IMG/VR virus record: IMGVR_UViG_3300010970_000096
Span: 1-38,697 of that record
Source: a virus
Direction: 5' to 3' (one strand)
DNA: 38,697 nucleotides
The notes under the pieces were generated by a model that saw only the letters and a program-made list of their open reading frames with translations, was not told the origin of the DNA and did not search any database. Numbering within the stretch: position 1 is the first letter of the stretch; each line of letters starts with the position of its first letter. Positions 6,825-14,494 of this stretch are shown in pieces. The translations under genes were made by a program, and so were the position numbers.

Positions 6825-7003
6825 GCCACGCTAGTAAAGAATCTATGTTGAATGAGAACTACGAGTATAGCCAAACAGATGTGGCTGCGAAATTGTCTTT
6901 ATCAGTAGGCACAGTTGCATCAGATGAAAAACGCGCTATTGAGAAGTTTAAGCAAGCGTTGGTAAAACGAAACATTAATGTAAAGGATTTATTAAATGAA
7001 TGA
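6821..7003 (+). CDS. Small sigma region 4-like helix-turn-helix protein
   Basis: A 60-residue protein. SQTDVAAKLSLSVGTVASDE followed by KRAIEKFKQAL has the layout of sigma70 region 4: a helix-turn-helix followed by a basic helix that in sigma factors binds the -35 box. No other sigma domain is present. It could be a transcription regulator acting on phage promoters. Start is coupled to the upstream stop (ATGA). Confidence 0.65.
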   Translation: MSHASKESMLNENYEYSQTDVAAKLSLSVGTVASDEKRAIEKFKQALVKRNINVKDLLNE

Positions 7004-7181
7004 ACCAATCCCTTTTGCGGGGTATGTAGACATAGGAGAGGATATGACCTTAATTGAAGAAGCAACAAAATTGGCTGACGATATAGCGGAATACGCGCCA
7101 AATACCAATATTGAAATAATGATCCGTGATTTAGTTAAAGAAATAGAAAGGCTACAAAGTGAAACGATTACTCGCTCTTAA
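6996..7181 (+). CDS. Small acidic hypothetical protein
   Basis: A 61-residue protein. Two starts are possible: ATG 6996 (MNEPIPFAGYV, overlapping the previous gene by 8 bases) or ATG 7044 (MTLIEEATKLADDIAEYAP), which has a strong AGGAGAGGA just upstream. The second would give 45 residues. The C-terminal half is helical with MIRDLVKEIERLQSE. Function unknown. Confidence 0.6.
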   Translation: MNEPIPFAGYVDIGEDMTLIEEATKLADDIAEYAPNTNIEIMIRDLVKEIERLQSETITRS

Positions 7182-7323
7182 GGCAAAATTGAAGGTTAAA
7201 CAGGCTGAGTCAGTCATAAGGGTGCGTAATTACGGTACTGCATCAAGAGCCTTGACTAGAACCATTGAAGAAATACAAGCGATAAAGGAGAAGATCAAAA
7301 GTGAAGAACTTAAATTTAAATGA
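7159..7323 (+). CDS. Small basic hypothetical protein
   Basis: A 54-residue Lys/Arg-rich helical protein starting with GTG (VKRLLALKAKLKVKQAE). It overlaps the gene before by 23 bases and the HNH-AP2 gene after by 23 bases. Similar small basic proteins occur in phage early operons, without known role. The overlap with the endonuclease start suggests that the latter was inserted at the end of this gene. Confidence 0.55.
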   Translation: MKRLLALKAKLKVKQAESVIRVRNYGTASRALTRTIEEIQAIKEKIKSEELKFK

Positions 7324-7786
7324 ATTGTTTGAATATTGTGAAGGTCATCTTTATTGGAAAAGTAAACCTTCTAATCGCGTAAATATTAAAGTGGGTGATT
7401 TAGCTGGGTATAAAAACGCGCAAGACTATATGGCGGTAGGTATACATGGGCGTAAATATAAAAATCATCGAATTATATTTTTTATGCACCATGGGTATAT
7501 ACCTGACGAAATAGATCATATTGATGGCAACACCTTAAACAATAAGATAGAAAATTTAAGAGAAGCTACTCACGCTCAAAATATGGCTAATAAAAAGCAA
7601 TACGTTAACTCGTTATCGGGCGTAAAAGGTGTTAGCTGGCATAAAGCAGCTAAAAAATGGTACGTACAAATTAGATCTAATCAAAAGCATTTGTTTCAAG
7701 GGCTTTTTAATGACCTAGAATTAGCAGAATTAGTAGCTATTGAAGCTAGAAATAAGTACCACGGTCAATTTGCGAGGCATAAATGA
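7301..7786 (+). CDS. HNH endonuclease with AP2 DNA-binding domain
   Basis: A 161-residue homing-type nuclease. The HNH motif is at about residues 60-90 (IDHIDGNTLNNKIENL, with D72, H73, and N77). Residues about 105-155 (GVKGVSWHKAAKKWYVQI and onward) form an AP2-like DNA-binding domain. Start is GTG 7301, preceded by AAAGGAGAAG. The DNA is clearly AT-richer than its neighbours, a sign of transfer. This gene class is often selfish and spreads by cutting alleles that lack it. Confidence 0.85.
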   Translation: MKNLNLNELFEYCEGHLYWKSKPSNRVNIKVGDLAGYKNAQDYMAVGIHGRKYKNHRIIFFMHHGYIPDEIDHIDGNTLNNKIENLREATHAQNMANKKQYVNSLSGVKGVSWHKAAKKWYVQIRSNQKHLFQGLFNDLELAELVAIEARNKYHGQFARHK

Positions 7787-7977
7787 AAAAATTATCTTGG
7801 AGGGCGCTTAATAACGAGCTATCCATGATGAACGAGGAAGAAGTGCTGACAATGCTTCAAGCAGAAAAGCATGGTGAGCGTCGTTCATCGGTATTGCAAC
7901 GCCTGCATCAGCGTTACAACACGCTGCGTGTATCCCGTGAGCGTATTGAGATTCTTAGCCTGGCGGTAAAACCATGA
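7783..7977 (+). CDS. Small helical phage protein
   Basis: A 64-residue protein with SMMNEEEVLTMLQAEKHGER and RYNTLRVSRERIEIL. The last element is frequent in small phage proteins of unknown function. Overlaps both neighbours by 4 bases. Confidence 0.68.
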   Translation: MKKLSWRALNNELSMMNEEEVLTMLQAEKHGERRSSVLQRLHQRYNTLRVSRERIEILSLAVKP

Positions 7978-8126
7978 CCCCGCCTGATTTTAGGTCATGG
8001 AGCCATGAGAACTTGGCTAAATTGGCAGAAGAAATGTATTTTGAAATGCAAGCGTTGCGTCAAGATGTTAAAGACGCAATTAACGCTTACCGTGAAATAA
8101 TTACAAAAGGAGTTAAAGATGAATAA
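7974..8126 (+). CDS. Small helical protein (PDFRSWSHENL type)
   Basis: A 50-residue protein, MTPPDFRSWSHENLAKLAEE then a helix ending in DVKDAINAYREI. This pattern is common among short phage proteins that follow the previous gene. The ATG overlaps the upstream stop (ATGA) and the stop lies 8 bases inside the next gene. Function unknown. Confidence 0.65.
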   Translation: MTPPDFRSWSHENLAKLAEEMYFEMQALRQDVKDAINAYREIITKGVKDE

Positions 8127-8442
8127 GGTAGCTATAGCAATAATTAGTTTTGTTTTAGGGTATTTGCTTGGCGCGGGGGATGTAGAAGCGCAAACAACCT
8201 ACCTTTACGGCGCTCAAGGGCAAAGCTTAGGCACGATCCAGCAGTCAGGCAACACGCAATACTTCTATGGCCCACAAGGTCAATCACAAGGCACTGCAAT
8301 GCAGTCAGGCAATACAACCTACGTCTATGGCCCACAAGGTCAATCTGTAGGCACGATTATGGCGCCTATTCCGCCGATTCCGATGTATGTAACCCCAACA
8401 CAGTCTTTGACGCCTATTTACGACTCTATATTTGGTAGATGA
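8119..8442 (+). CDS. Exported repeat protein with signal peptide
   Basis: A 107-residue protein. The N-terminus (AIAIISFVLGYLLGAGDVEA) is a signal peptide or membrane anchor. Then come three repeats of about 20 residues built on YGPQGQS-x-GT and SGNT-x-YxYG (about residues 28-80), followed by a Pro-rich end. The AAAGGAG upstream gives a strong start. Being early and exported, it may act at the cell envelope, for example in superinfection exclusion, but that is only a suggestion. Confidence 0.7.
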   Translation: MNKVAIAIISFVLGYLLGAGDVEAQTTYLYGAQGQSLGTIQQSGNTQYFYGPQGQSQGTAMQSGNTTYVYGPQGQSVGTIMAPIPPIPMYVTPTQSLTPIYDSIFGR

Positions 8443-8633
8443 TGACTAGAATTTGCAACAATTGCCAGCAACGTAAGAACAACTTTACTGGCAAAGCTGT
8501 AATAAACCCAAGCGGTCTGACCTATAAATGGTTTTGCAAAGACTGCATCACGAAAAGGAATGAAAATGAACGCAGTAAAGAGAGTATGGCAAGCAGTAAC
8601 CCACCCACCAAAAGCGAAGGAACTAGCGGCTAG
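8439..8633 (+). CDS. Small zinc-ribbon-like protein
   Basis: A 64-residue protein with CNNC at residues 6-9 and CKDC at 33-36, a pair of CxxC knuckles as in zinc ribbons. The tail (Ser/Glu-rich) overlaps the next gene by 68 bases in another frame. ATG 8439 or 8442 could be used. Function unknown; a DNA- or protein-binding role is possible. Confidence 0.65.
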   Translation: MMTRICNNCQQRKNNFTGKAVINPSGLTYKWFCKDCITKRNENERSKESMASSNPPTKSEGTSG

Positions 8634-8769
8634 GGAGTTAGAGAACGCCCGTCGTAGCTATCTTGAGCATAAAACGCATCAGGAATACTATTCAAACCTA
8701 TGTACGTTTGAGAATCAACGGATTATGAGGCTTGAGAAGTATCTTGAAGAACCCGTAAAGCTTGATTAG
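8566..8769 (+). CDS. Small coiled-coil protein at the end of the rightward early operon
   Basis: A 67-residue helical protein (MNAVKRVWQAVTHPPKAKEL then a coil to MRLEKYLEEPVKLD). ATG 8566 is chosen over ATG 8560 because AAGGA (8555-8559) lies at correct distance from it. The last 47 bases overlap the endolysin gene on the other strand, so the two operons meet tail to tail with an overlap and no visible terminator between. Confidence 0.68.
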   Translation: MNAVKRVWQAVTHPPKAKELAARELENARRSYLEHKTHQEYYSNLCTFENQRIMRLEKYLEEPVKLD

Positions 8770-9328
8770 TACGCGCCATGCGATCATCCAGACCAAGCGT
8801 ACCGCCATTGATACGCTTGGTCAGGTTGACGACATCGCCGATGTCAGACAGTTGATTTAAGCCTTTTTTATTGAAAAACCAAGCAGCGCTTAAAGTCGCA
8901 TACGTAGGATCAAGCAACCAATCAGGGTTGCCAACAAGATCCACACCCAAACTAGATCCGCAATGGGCATAGTTTTCTTTGCCAGTAAGTTGTATAAGCC
9001 CACGACCATGATAACGCCAGCCATCACCTTCTTCGGTGTTACCCATGCGCCCGGCATAAACTTTGTTCGCTATCTTTTCAGGATTGTTAGCGTATTTTTC
9101 AGCCACGTCTTTGTCTGGGAAACGAGATGGCCAAGTCCGCATAAGCGCGTTTGCGCTGTAGTGTAGATTTTCTTCAAGGGTTCTAAAGTTATTAGACTCA
9201 TGGCCGCATTGACCAATGAAGTTAGCTTGTCTTTTAGGATTTGAAATATCATATTTCTCAAACGCCTTATTTAAAGGTTCTAGCCATTTGGCGTCAATAC
9301 CAAGGGCTTGCAACTGTTCTAATGTCAT
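8723..9328 (-). CDS. Endolysin, GH19 chitinase-like muramidase
   Basis: A 201-residue glycoside hydrolase family 19 endolysin that cuts peptidoglycan glycan strands. E44 in GQCGHESNNF and E53 in TLEENLHYS are the likely catalytic pair, and GDGWRYHGRGLIQLTG (101-116) is the substrate-cleft signature. No signal peptide or binding domain, so release depends on the holin. It is the last gene of the late operon; its start overlaps the spanin stop (ATGA) and its end overlaps the convergent early gene by 47 bases. Confidence 0.92.
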   Translation of the reverse strand: MTLEQLQALGIDAKWLEPLNKAFEKYDISNPKRQANFIGQCGHESNNFRTLEENLHYSANALMRTWPSRFPDKDVAEKYANNPEKIANKVYAGRMGNTEEGDGWRYHGRGLIQLTGKENYAHCGSSLGVDLVGNPDWLLDPTYATLSAAWFFNKKGLNQLSDIGDVVNLTKRINGGTLGLDDRMARTNQALRVLQDTSQAS

Positions 9329-9729
9329 CTCAACGCAGCGCTTTCACGTATCCATTCTTGTAGGGCTATGGTTTGGAGGGTTGTTTCAGCGCAGGATCCA
9401 ACAAGTTGATAGTAGGCGGTGCCTTCATTAGCTCCGCCGGTGGGGTTGGAAAAGGCGGGCAATTTACCGCTACTGGCGTTGAGCATCCCGTTGCCATAAT
9501 AATTACGCACGGCACGAAGCTGACTTTGAAATCCATTGACTACTCCCTTGTTAACTAGCTCTTGTTGCTTTTGAATAGAGATGACTTTCGCTTCTTGTTC
9601 TCTTGCAATTGTTTCAACTTCTGCTTTAAAAACCATAAATCGACTGTGTTCAAAGCTGTACCCAAGGTAAGCAGAACCAAGCAAAGCAACAGCAGCAAGT
9701 CCCAATTTGACATATAGCAGGGGGTTCAT
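9325..9729 (-). CDS. Rz-like inner membrane spanin
   Basis: A 134-residue protein with one N-terminal membrane segment (LGLAAVALLGSAYLGYSF), then a periplasmic helical stretch (VETIAREQEAKVISIQKQQE). This is the shape of an i-spanin, which joins an outer membrane lipoprotein to open the outer membrane at lysis. A complete Rz1-like lipoprotein gene is embedded in another frame (9366-9536), which supports the call strongly. ATGA overlaps with holin and endolysin. Confidence 0.82.
   Translation of the reverse strand: MNPLLYVKLGLAAVALLGSAYLGYSFEHSRFMVFKAEVETIAREQEAKVISIQKQQELVNKGVVNGFQSQLRAVRNYYGNGMLNASSGKLPAFSNPTGGANEGTAYYQLVGSCAETTLQTIALQEWIRESAALR
9366..9536 (-). CDS. Rz1-like outer membrane spanin lipoprotein, embedded in the Rz-like gene
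   Basis: A 56-residue ORF wholly inside the i-spanin gene in another frame. It starts MDFKVSFVPCVIIMATGC: a short basic start, hydrophobic core and a lipobox-like ATGC with Cys18 as lipidation site. The mature part is Pro-rich (NCPPFPTPPAELMKAPP), as is typical of Rz1. GGGAG lies 7 bases before the ATG, an excellent ribosome binding site. Nested Rz/Rz1 pairs are well known in phages of Gram-negative bacteria. The lipobox is not a textbook one (residue -2 is Thr), so lipidation needs checking. Confidence 0.82.
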   Translation of the reverse strand: MDFKVSFVPCVIIMATGCSTPVAVNCPPFPTPPAELMKAPPTINLLDPALKQPSKP

Positions 9730-9929
9730 TTCTTATCTAAAGGCAACGTAGTCACAATCCGCAATATAGCAACAATTACGCTAATACCGATGCTAAAAAA
9801 TCCAAACATTTGTGGGGTCATGTAAACCGAAAACACTTGGACGTTCATTTCAATAACGCCAAATAAAGCTAGAATTAACGCAAACATTAGCGTTTTAGAT
9901 TTAAAAATGATTTTAATCGTATCTATCAT
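9726..9929 (-). CDS. Holin-like two-helix membrane protein
   Basis: A 67-residue protein with two membrane segments, about residues 12-30 (SKTLMFALILALFGVIEM) and 40-60 (MFGFFSIGISVIVAILRIVT), and a charged end (LPLDKK). The size, topology and position just before the spanin and endolysin match a small phage holin. The TLPLDKK ending is common in this holin-like family. ATGA overlaps on both sides. Confidence 0.78.
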   Translation of the reverse strand: MIDTIKIIFKSKTLMFALILALFGVIEMNVQVFSVYMTPQMFGFFSIGISVIVAILRIVTTLPLDKK

Positions 9930-10087
9930 GCTTCTTTTCTCCAGTTACGCCACCCTCGCCCAAATGCATAAGCATAGCTACTTAGACGAATATGCAAACC
10001 TTTTTGGTACCAATTATCAGTTTGCGCGTTATACACCTTACAAAAGCAAACGTAGACTTCAAAATGCGAAAATGATATTTGAATCAT
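9926..10087 (-). CDS. Small hypothetical protein within the lysis cassette
   Basis: A 53-residue ORF with ATGA overlaps at both ends: its ATG (10087) overlaps the stop of the gene above, and its stop overlaps the holin start. The second half is Trp/Tyr/Arg-rich (NWYQKGLHIRLSSYAYAFGR then GWRNWRKEA) and looks amphipathic and basic. An internal GTG at 10036 could give a 36-residue form. I do not recognise it; the double coupling argues that it is real. A role in lysis is plausible from position only. Confidence 0.6.
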   Translation of the reverse strand: MIQISFSHFEVYVCFCKVYNAQTDNWYQKGLHIRLSSYAYAFGRGWRNWRKEA

Positions 10088-10317
10088 TTGTCAGCTTTCT
10101 GTTCAAGTTTTTCGTAAAGCCTATCAAGCAACATTTCAATACGGTCAAAACGCTCTTTGATCTCATCTTTTTTGATGTAATGTGTAGGCAGATCAATTTC
10201 AATCTGCTTTACATCTTCCTTTAATGCTTGAACTGAATCCCATATTTGACGGGCAAACCAACCAAGGCTAGAAAGGGCAGCCGCACCGCCAATGTTAATT
10301 AAAATCTGCCAATCCAT
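10084..10317 (-). CDS. Membrane-anchored coiled-coil protein, lysis cassette (holin/antiholin-like)
   Basis: A 77-residue protein with an N-terminal hydrophobic segment (ILINIGGAAALSSLGWFA) and a long helical tail (IKERFDRIEMLLDRLYEKL) likely to form a coiled coil. It resembles common small phage proteins next to holins with the IEIDLPTHYIKKDE element. It may be a second holin, a holin regulator or a spanin-related protein; the evidence does not decide. Confidence 0.62.
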   Translation of the reverse strand: MDWQILINIGGAAALSSLGWFARQIWDSVQALKEDVKQIEIDLPTHYIKKDEIKERFDRIEMLLDRLYEKLEQKADK

Positions 10318-10320
10318 GTC

Positions 10321-12225
10321 TTACCTCGCAAGGGCGTTTACGTTTTGTTGTTGTTGCCGTGATTGAAGTGCATTGGTCATTTGACCGGCTGCTACCGCAG
10401 GTTGGCTTGAAGTAATATTTGCTGCTGCGGTGCCAATTTCTTTAAAAGGTTTGGCAAGTGCTTTTGTTCGCTTTTGATGCGCTAATGCTTTTTCTAATGA
10501 TTTAGCCGCCATTGCAGGGTCAAGCATTTCTGTTGCCATTTCAATAGCAATCTTTTCGGTAACGCGTCCTTGTAATTTTGCCATGATTAAATTGGCTACA
10601 GAATAAACGCGGTTAAGTAAGTTGACTTTATCTACCTTAGCTACAGGCAAAGATACACCTTCTTTTGCGCCAGCGGCGGCAGCTTCTTCAAATTTAGATT
10701 TACGTTGCAACTCTTTGGTAATACCTTGAAATACTTGTATTTCATCAGGCGTAAACATTTCAGCCAAAGTTTGATAACGGGGTATACCTGTAGAATTTTG
10801 AATGGTTTTTGGTGCGTCTTTTAATGCTGTTGCAAAAGCTTCGGCTTTTAAATTAGCTTTACCCTCAAGCGCCGGAATTAATTTACCTTCTAAATACTGG
10901 CCTACTTGCATTTTGTTAATAGGTTGGCTCATTTCAGCAAACTTAGCATCAGCCGCGGCGTAGCCAGGGATAGCGTTTACAAGTTGTGATTTAACTTGAG
11001 CTAGTTGCCCTTTAATAAACTTATTGTCTTGCTTGGCTAAAGTAGCTTTAAGACCATCTAAAATAGATGATACTTGCCCTGCGTCTGTTCTTAAATTGCC
11101 TGCGTTATCTTCTAACAAATTACTAAGTTTTGAAAATTCTGTAACTAATTCAGTATTACCTGGATTTTTATTGACGGTATCGTTAATAAAAGACTTAATT
11201 GAAGCGATATTTTGCGGGTCAACTACATTACCTGCTGTTTTAATTGCTTCGTACATAGGATCTACGGCTGCGGATCTAGCCGCAGCAGCCGCATCTAGCT
11301 CATCAGCGCCTTTGGCAATTGTGCTTAATTGAGCTTTAATAGCTTCTTTAGCCACGTTTTCACGGGCTAATGCTTTAGATGAAATTCTTTCTGTTACGCT
11401 TTTTTGAAGTGCTGGGTACAAAGTGCTACCAGTTGTAGCCGCTAATTCACCAGCAGTAGGAACAACGCCGGGCACAAATTGTTCTTGAGCGCGTAATGCG
11501 TTAAGAATCTCAGGGCCTTTACCTTCCACGTTTTCAATCAAAGCGTTGGATTTAGGATTTACAACTTTACGAGCGTAGTCTATGCCTTTTGCACCAACTT
11601 TAAACGGCGCCGCAACTACTGGTGTAATTGCGTTCATTGGATTAGTAAACTTGGCGCCTGTTGCTAAAGCATTACTAATAGTAGGTGCTACACGAGCAGC
11701 GGCAGTGCTGCCCCCAGACAAAATAGTAGACAAATCGCCAGCAAATCCAACTGGATCAGTAGCCATTGTCTTTTTAATAGCTTCTTCACTACCATAACGG
11801 TCTTTATAAAACCCACCAAACGCATCTGCGGCTGCAATAGCTCTAGCTTTAGCTTCAGGATCATTCTGAAATTTGTTAATAAAGTTAGCTACAGGCTCAG
11901 GTAATACTTTTTGAATAGCGCCCTTAGCTACATCACGCATACCTTTAAGCGTTTCAATTGGGCTAGATACAGCTTGATAAACACCGCCTGCCATATTGAT
12001 AGCGCTAGGAACTACGTTAGTAAGCGCTTCCGCAGGAATATCAGTCCATTCACGTTGGCGGCCTACAGGAATACCGCTACTAGCACCTGATACTGTTACA
12101 GACGCTTGAGGCGTTGTTTCACTTCGCATACGGCGTATTTCAGACGCAAAAGCTCTTGCATCATCTACGTTACCAGCAGCGTCCGCTTTTACCAATGCTG
12201 AATTTAATTGGTCTAAAGTAGCCAT
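10321..12225 (-). CDS. Ejection (internal virion) protein, P22 gp16-position
   Basis: A 634-residue Ala-rich protein, near the length of P22 gp16 (609). It starts MATLDQLNSALVKADAAGNV, a pattern seen in many podovirus internal proteins, and is predicted mainly helical with stretches such as DELDAAAAARSAAVDP. It lies last in the series of three large proteins that follow the tail genes, the same order as P22 gp7, gp20, gp16. It probably leaves the capsid with the DNA and helps form the channel through the host envelope. No transglycosylase motif is visible. Confidence 0.65.
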   Translation of the reverse strand: MATLDQLNSALVKADAAGNVDDARAFASEIRRMRSETTPQASVTVSGASSGIPVGRQREWTDIPAEALTNVVPSAINMAGGVYQAVSSPIETLKGMRDVAKGAIQKVLPEPVANFINKFQNDPEAKARAIAAADAFGGFYKDRYGSEEAIKKTMATDPVGFAGDLSTILSGGSTAAARVAPTISNALATGAKFTNPMNAITPVVAAPFKVGAKGIDYARKVVNPKSNALIENVEGKGPEILNALRAQEQFVPGVVPTAGELAATTGSTLYPALQKSVTERISSKALARENVAKEAIKAQLSTIAKGADELDAAAAARSAAVDPMYEAIKTAGNVVDPQNIASIKSFINDTVNKNPGNTELVTEFSKLSNLLEDNAGNLRTDAGQVSSILDGLKATLAKQDNKFIKGQLAQVKSQLVNAIPGYAAADAKFAEMSQPINKMQVGQYLEGKLIPALEGKANLKAEAFATALKDAPKTIQNSTGIPRYQTLAEMFTPDEIQVFQGITKELQRKSKFEEAAAAGAKEGVSLPVAKVDKVNLLNRVYSVANLIMAKLQGRVTEKIAIEMATEMLDPAMAAKSLEKALAHQKRTKALAKPFKEIGTAAANITSSQPAVAAGQMTNALQSRQQQQNVNALAR

Positions 12226-12226
12226 A

Positions 12227-13387
12227 TTATTTATACTTTTCTAATAAAGCATCAATATTTGAATTAGTTTTTTGCGGTGCGCCAACGCTTACTTTTTCTT
12301 TTGCTGGCGTTGTAGGCAACTCTACAATATCACCACCAAGGCCAAAACGTTTGTTAATGTTATTAAGTGTCTTAATATTGGTTTCGTAGCCTCTATTTGG
12401 ATCTGTAGCTGCGTCTAATAAGTTTTTCAATTCAACGTTAGAGTTAATTTGCGTTGCAGACATTCCTGTAGCTTTAACAATAGCTTGTACTAAAATTGGA
12501 CGTTGCGACATAATAAGATCGCGGGCGTCTTGTTCTGGCGTACCCATCAAAGACCCTGCAATTTGGCCTGCTTTAGATGATTGCAAAGCCGCAGAAATAT
12601 TCTTTTGCGGGCTATTTTCTTTAGATTTGATACCACCTAGATCTTTTAATGTTCCATAAGCCGCAGCCATATCAGTAGCTACGTCTGCTACTAAGTTTTT
12701 ACCTTTAACAACTACTTGACCTTTAGTTGTGGCTTCTGGGTTAGCTAAAGGAATAACGGTGCTAGACGGATTAGTTGCCGTTGGACGTGTAACAAAACCG
12801 CCAACAGCTTCATTAAATACAGGTTGTGTAGCGGCAGCGTAAGTTAAATCTTGACCACGTTTTGTCATACCTAACTGTGCTTTTTGATTTGCACTTAAAT
12901 CTGTTTGAGCTAAAATTTGATCGCCTGTTAAAGCATGGCCCATAGCCCATTTTTTGATGGCTTCAGGATTATTACCTATTTTTTGTAAAGCATTAAACTC
13001 AGCCGTTACATCGTCGCCTGTAGCTTTTGAAAAACTTTGCAACGCCATAACTGCGCTTTCAATTGTAGGATTTGCTAAAACTGAAGCTGCGGATGTTTTA
13101 AGCAGAGAGCCTATCTTTGCGCGTTGATCAAGTTCAGCCGTACGTGCTTCCGTACGTCCTTTTTGTAATTCCAAAGCCAATTTAGGATTTACTTTACCAA
13201 CTTGGCTAATATAGTCAGGCGATTTAAAATCTAAACCGCGTAACATATTACGATCTTCAATAGCTTGCTGTGCTTCTTGCATTTTAAGAGCGTTAACATT
13301 CATTTCTTGCGCTTGCGCGTATTGCCCCAACATATTTGGGGTTTGCACGGGGCGTACGCCCATAGCAATACTAGGATCAATTGGCAT
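12227..13387 (-). CDS. Ejection (internal virion) protein, P22 gp20-position
   Basis: A 386-residue helical, Gln/Ala-rich protein. The N-terminus (PNMLGQYAQAQEMNVNALKM) and the following QQAIEDRN and LELQKGR segments are typical of phage internal proteins that lack globular motifs. One base separates it from the gp16-like gene. By order it takes the place of P22 gp20 (471 residues). No sequence motif proves the role. Confidence 0.6.
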   Translation of the reverse strand: MPIDPSIAMGVRPVQTPNMLGQYAQAQEMNVNALKMQEAQQAIEDRNMLRGLDFKSPDYISQVGKVNPKLALELQKGRTEARTAELDQRAKIGSLLKTSAASVLANPTIESAVMALQSFSKATGDDVTAEFNALQKIGNNPEAIKKWAMGHALTGDQILAQTDLSANQKAQLGMTKRGQDLTYAAATQPVFNEAVGGFVTRPTATNPSSTVIPLANPEATTKGQVVVKGKNLVADVATDMAAAYGTLKDLGGIKSKENSPQKNISAALQSSKAGQIAGSLMGTPEQDARDLIMSQRPILVQAIVKATGMSATQINSNVELKNLLDAATDPNRGYETNIKTLNNINKRFGLGGDIVELPTTPAKEKVSVGAPQKTNSNIDALLEKYK

Positions 13388-13399
13388 AATTATTTTCCT

Positions 13400-14494
13400 T
13401 TAAGCGCTATACGCTGTGCGATTTTGATTCTGAATAGCGTTTAGCAAACTATTTTGTGAGTATAAATTAGATATTCCGCTAACTCCACCCATAACCGCAT
13501 TTGCAGCGCCTACAGTTCCAGCAGCGCTTGCATTGCCTGCACCTGTAATATTGCTACCTGCGGTATTTGCATAATTAGTACCCATAGCGCCTGTTGTATT
13601 AACAGCGCTTTGACCAATACCAGCCAAACTTTGTAATGGATTTAAACGATTTGCGCGGTTAGTTTGATAGCGATTAAAGGCGTTTTGATATTCTTGTGAC
13701 CCTGCTGCTTGACCATAATCTTGTGCGGCTTTAAGGGCGTTACCAGAAATCAAACCACCTCTAGCTGCTGCGCTTGCGTTAAGCGCTTTATTGCCTTCAG
13801 ATAATCTAAATGCGTAGCCAGGATCCATTCCAGCAGCTAAATCCGCTGGAGTAAAGTTTTTAGTAAACTCGCCACCCGGAGCCGTGCCTGCGGTTAATTG
13901 CTTTAACGCGCCTGTACCCGCTTGCATCCAAGGCATTTGATCGGCACGATTTTGTTGGTACATACCATAAGCAAGTTGGTTAGCTTGTGAAGCCGCATCA
14001 ATTTGCGCTTGAGCAGCGTTCTTTGACGCAGTCGCACCATAGATGCTACCTAATACGTTAGCACCACCTAATAGCGCAGCTGAACTTAAGCCTGACCCAA
14101 GGCTGCCAAGCATACCTCCACCTGTTGCGCCAGCCATGCCAGCCCCCGGTGCAGACATAACTGCGGCAAACTCAGGCCCAGTCATTCCTGACATAGCGCT
14201 AATGGCGCCAATAGGGTCAGCAGAAGCGTTAGCGTACGCGACCATTTCAGGTGTAAAGCTAGATGTAGCGCCTGCCAAAGCAGATTCACCGCCAAATGCG
14301 GCTGCAATTTCTGGAGCAAAATAAAGACCTGTTCCCGCCGCGCCTAGCGCGCCAAGTGTTTTCCAACCGCCGGGGACATTTTGCCCAACAGCTTTATCTA
14401 AATCAGCAAGGCCGCCTAATACACCGCCACCGCCTCCGCTAGTGCCTAGTCCTTTAGATACAGCGTTTGTAACATTACTGACTACTTTGCCCAT
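13400..14494 (-). CDS. Ejection (internal virion) protein, P22 gp7-position
   Basis: A 364-residue Gly/Ala-rich protein. The first half is a low-complexity, membrane-active-looking region (GGGMLGSLGSGLSSAALLGG); the second half has ASAAARGGLISGNALKAAQD and Asn/Gln-rich repeats. This ALNASAAARGG pattern is common in DNA transfer proteins of podoviruses. It overlaps the upstream gene by 13 bases. By order it corresponds to P22 gp7, though it is longer (229 in P22). Confidence 0.65.
   Translation of the reverse strand: MGKVVSNVTNAVSKGLGTSGGGGGVLGGLADLDKAVGQNVPGGWKTLGALGAAGTGLYFAPEIAAAFGGESALAGATSSFTPEMVAYANASADPIGAISAMSGMTGPEFAAVMSAPGAGMAGATGGGMLGSLGSGLSSAALLGGANVLGSIYGATASKNAAQAQIDAASQANQLAYGMYQQNRADQMPWMQAGTGALKQLTAGTAPGGEFTKNFTPADLAAGMDPGYAFRLSEGNKALNASAAARGGLISGNALKAAQDYGQAAGSQEYQNAFNRYQTNRANRLNPLQSLAGIGQSAVNTTGAMGTNYANTAGSNITGAGNASAAGTVGAANAVMGGVSGISNLYSQNSLLNAIQNQNRTAYSA

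Noticed and set aside
9907-10224. 105-codon plus-strand ORF with hydrophobic start
   Set aside because: It runs antisense to the lysis genes; the minus strand here is fully used by coupled genes (10084-10317, 9926-10087, 9726-9929).
14043-14324. Pro/Ala-rich plus-strand ORF inside the ejection protein gene
   Set aside because: Composition mirrors the Gly/Ala-rich codons of the real minus-strand gene; no start signal.
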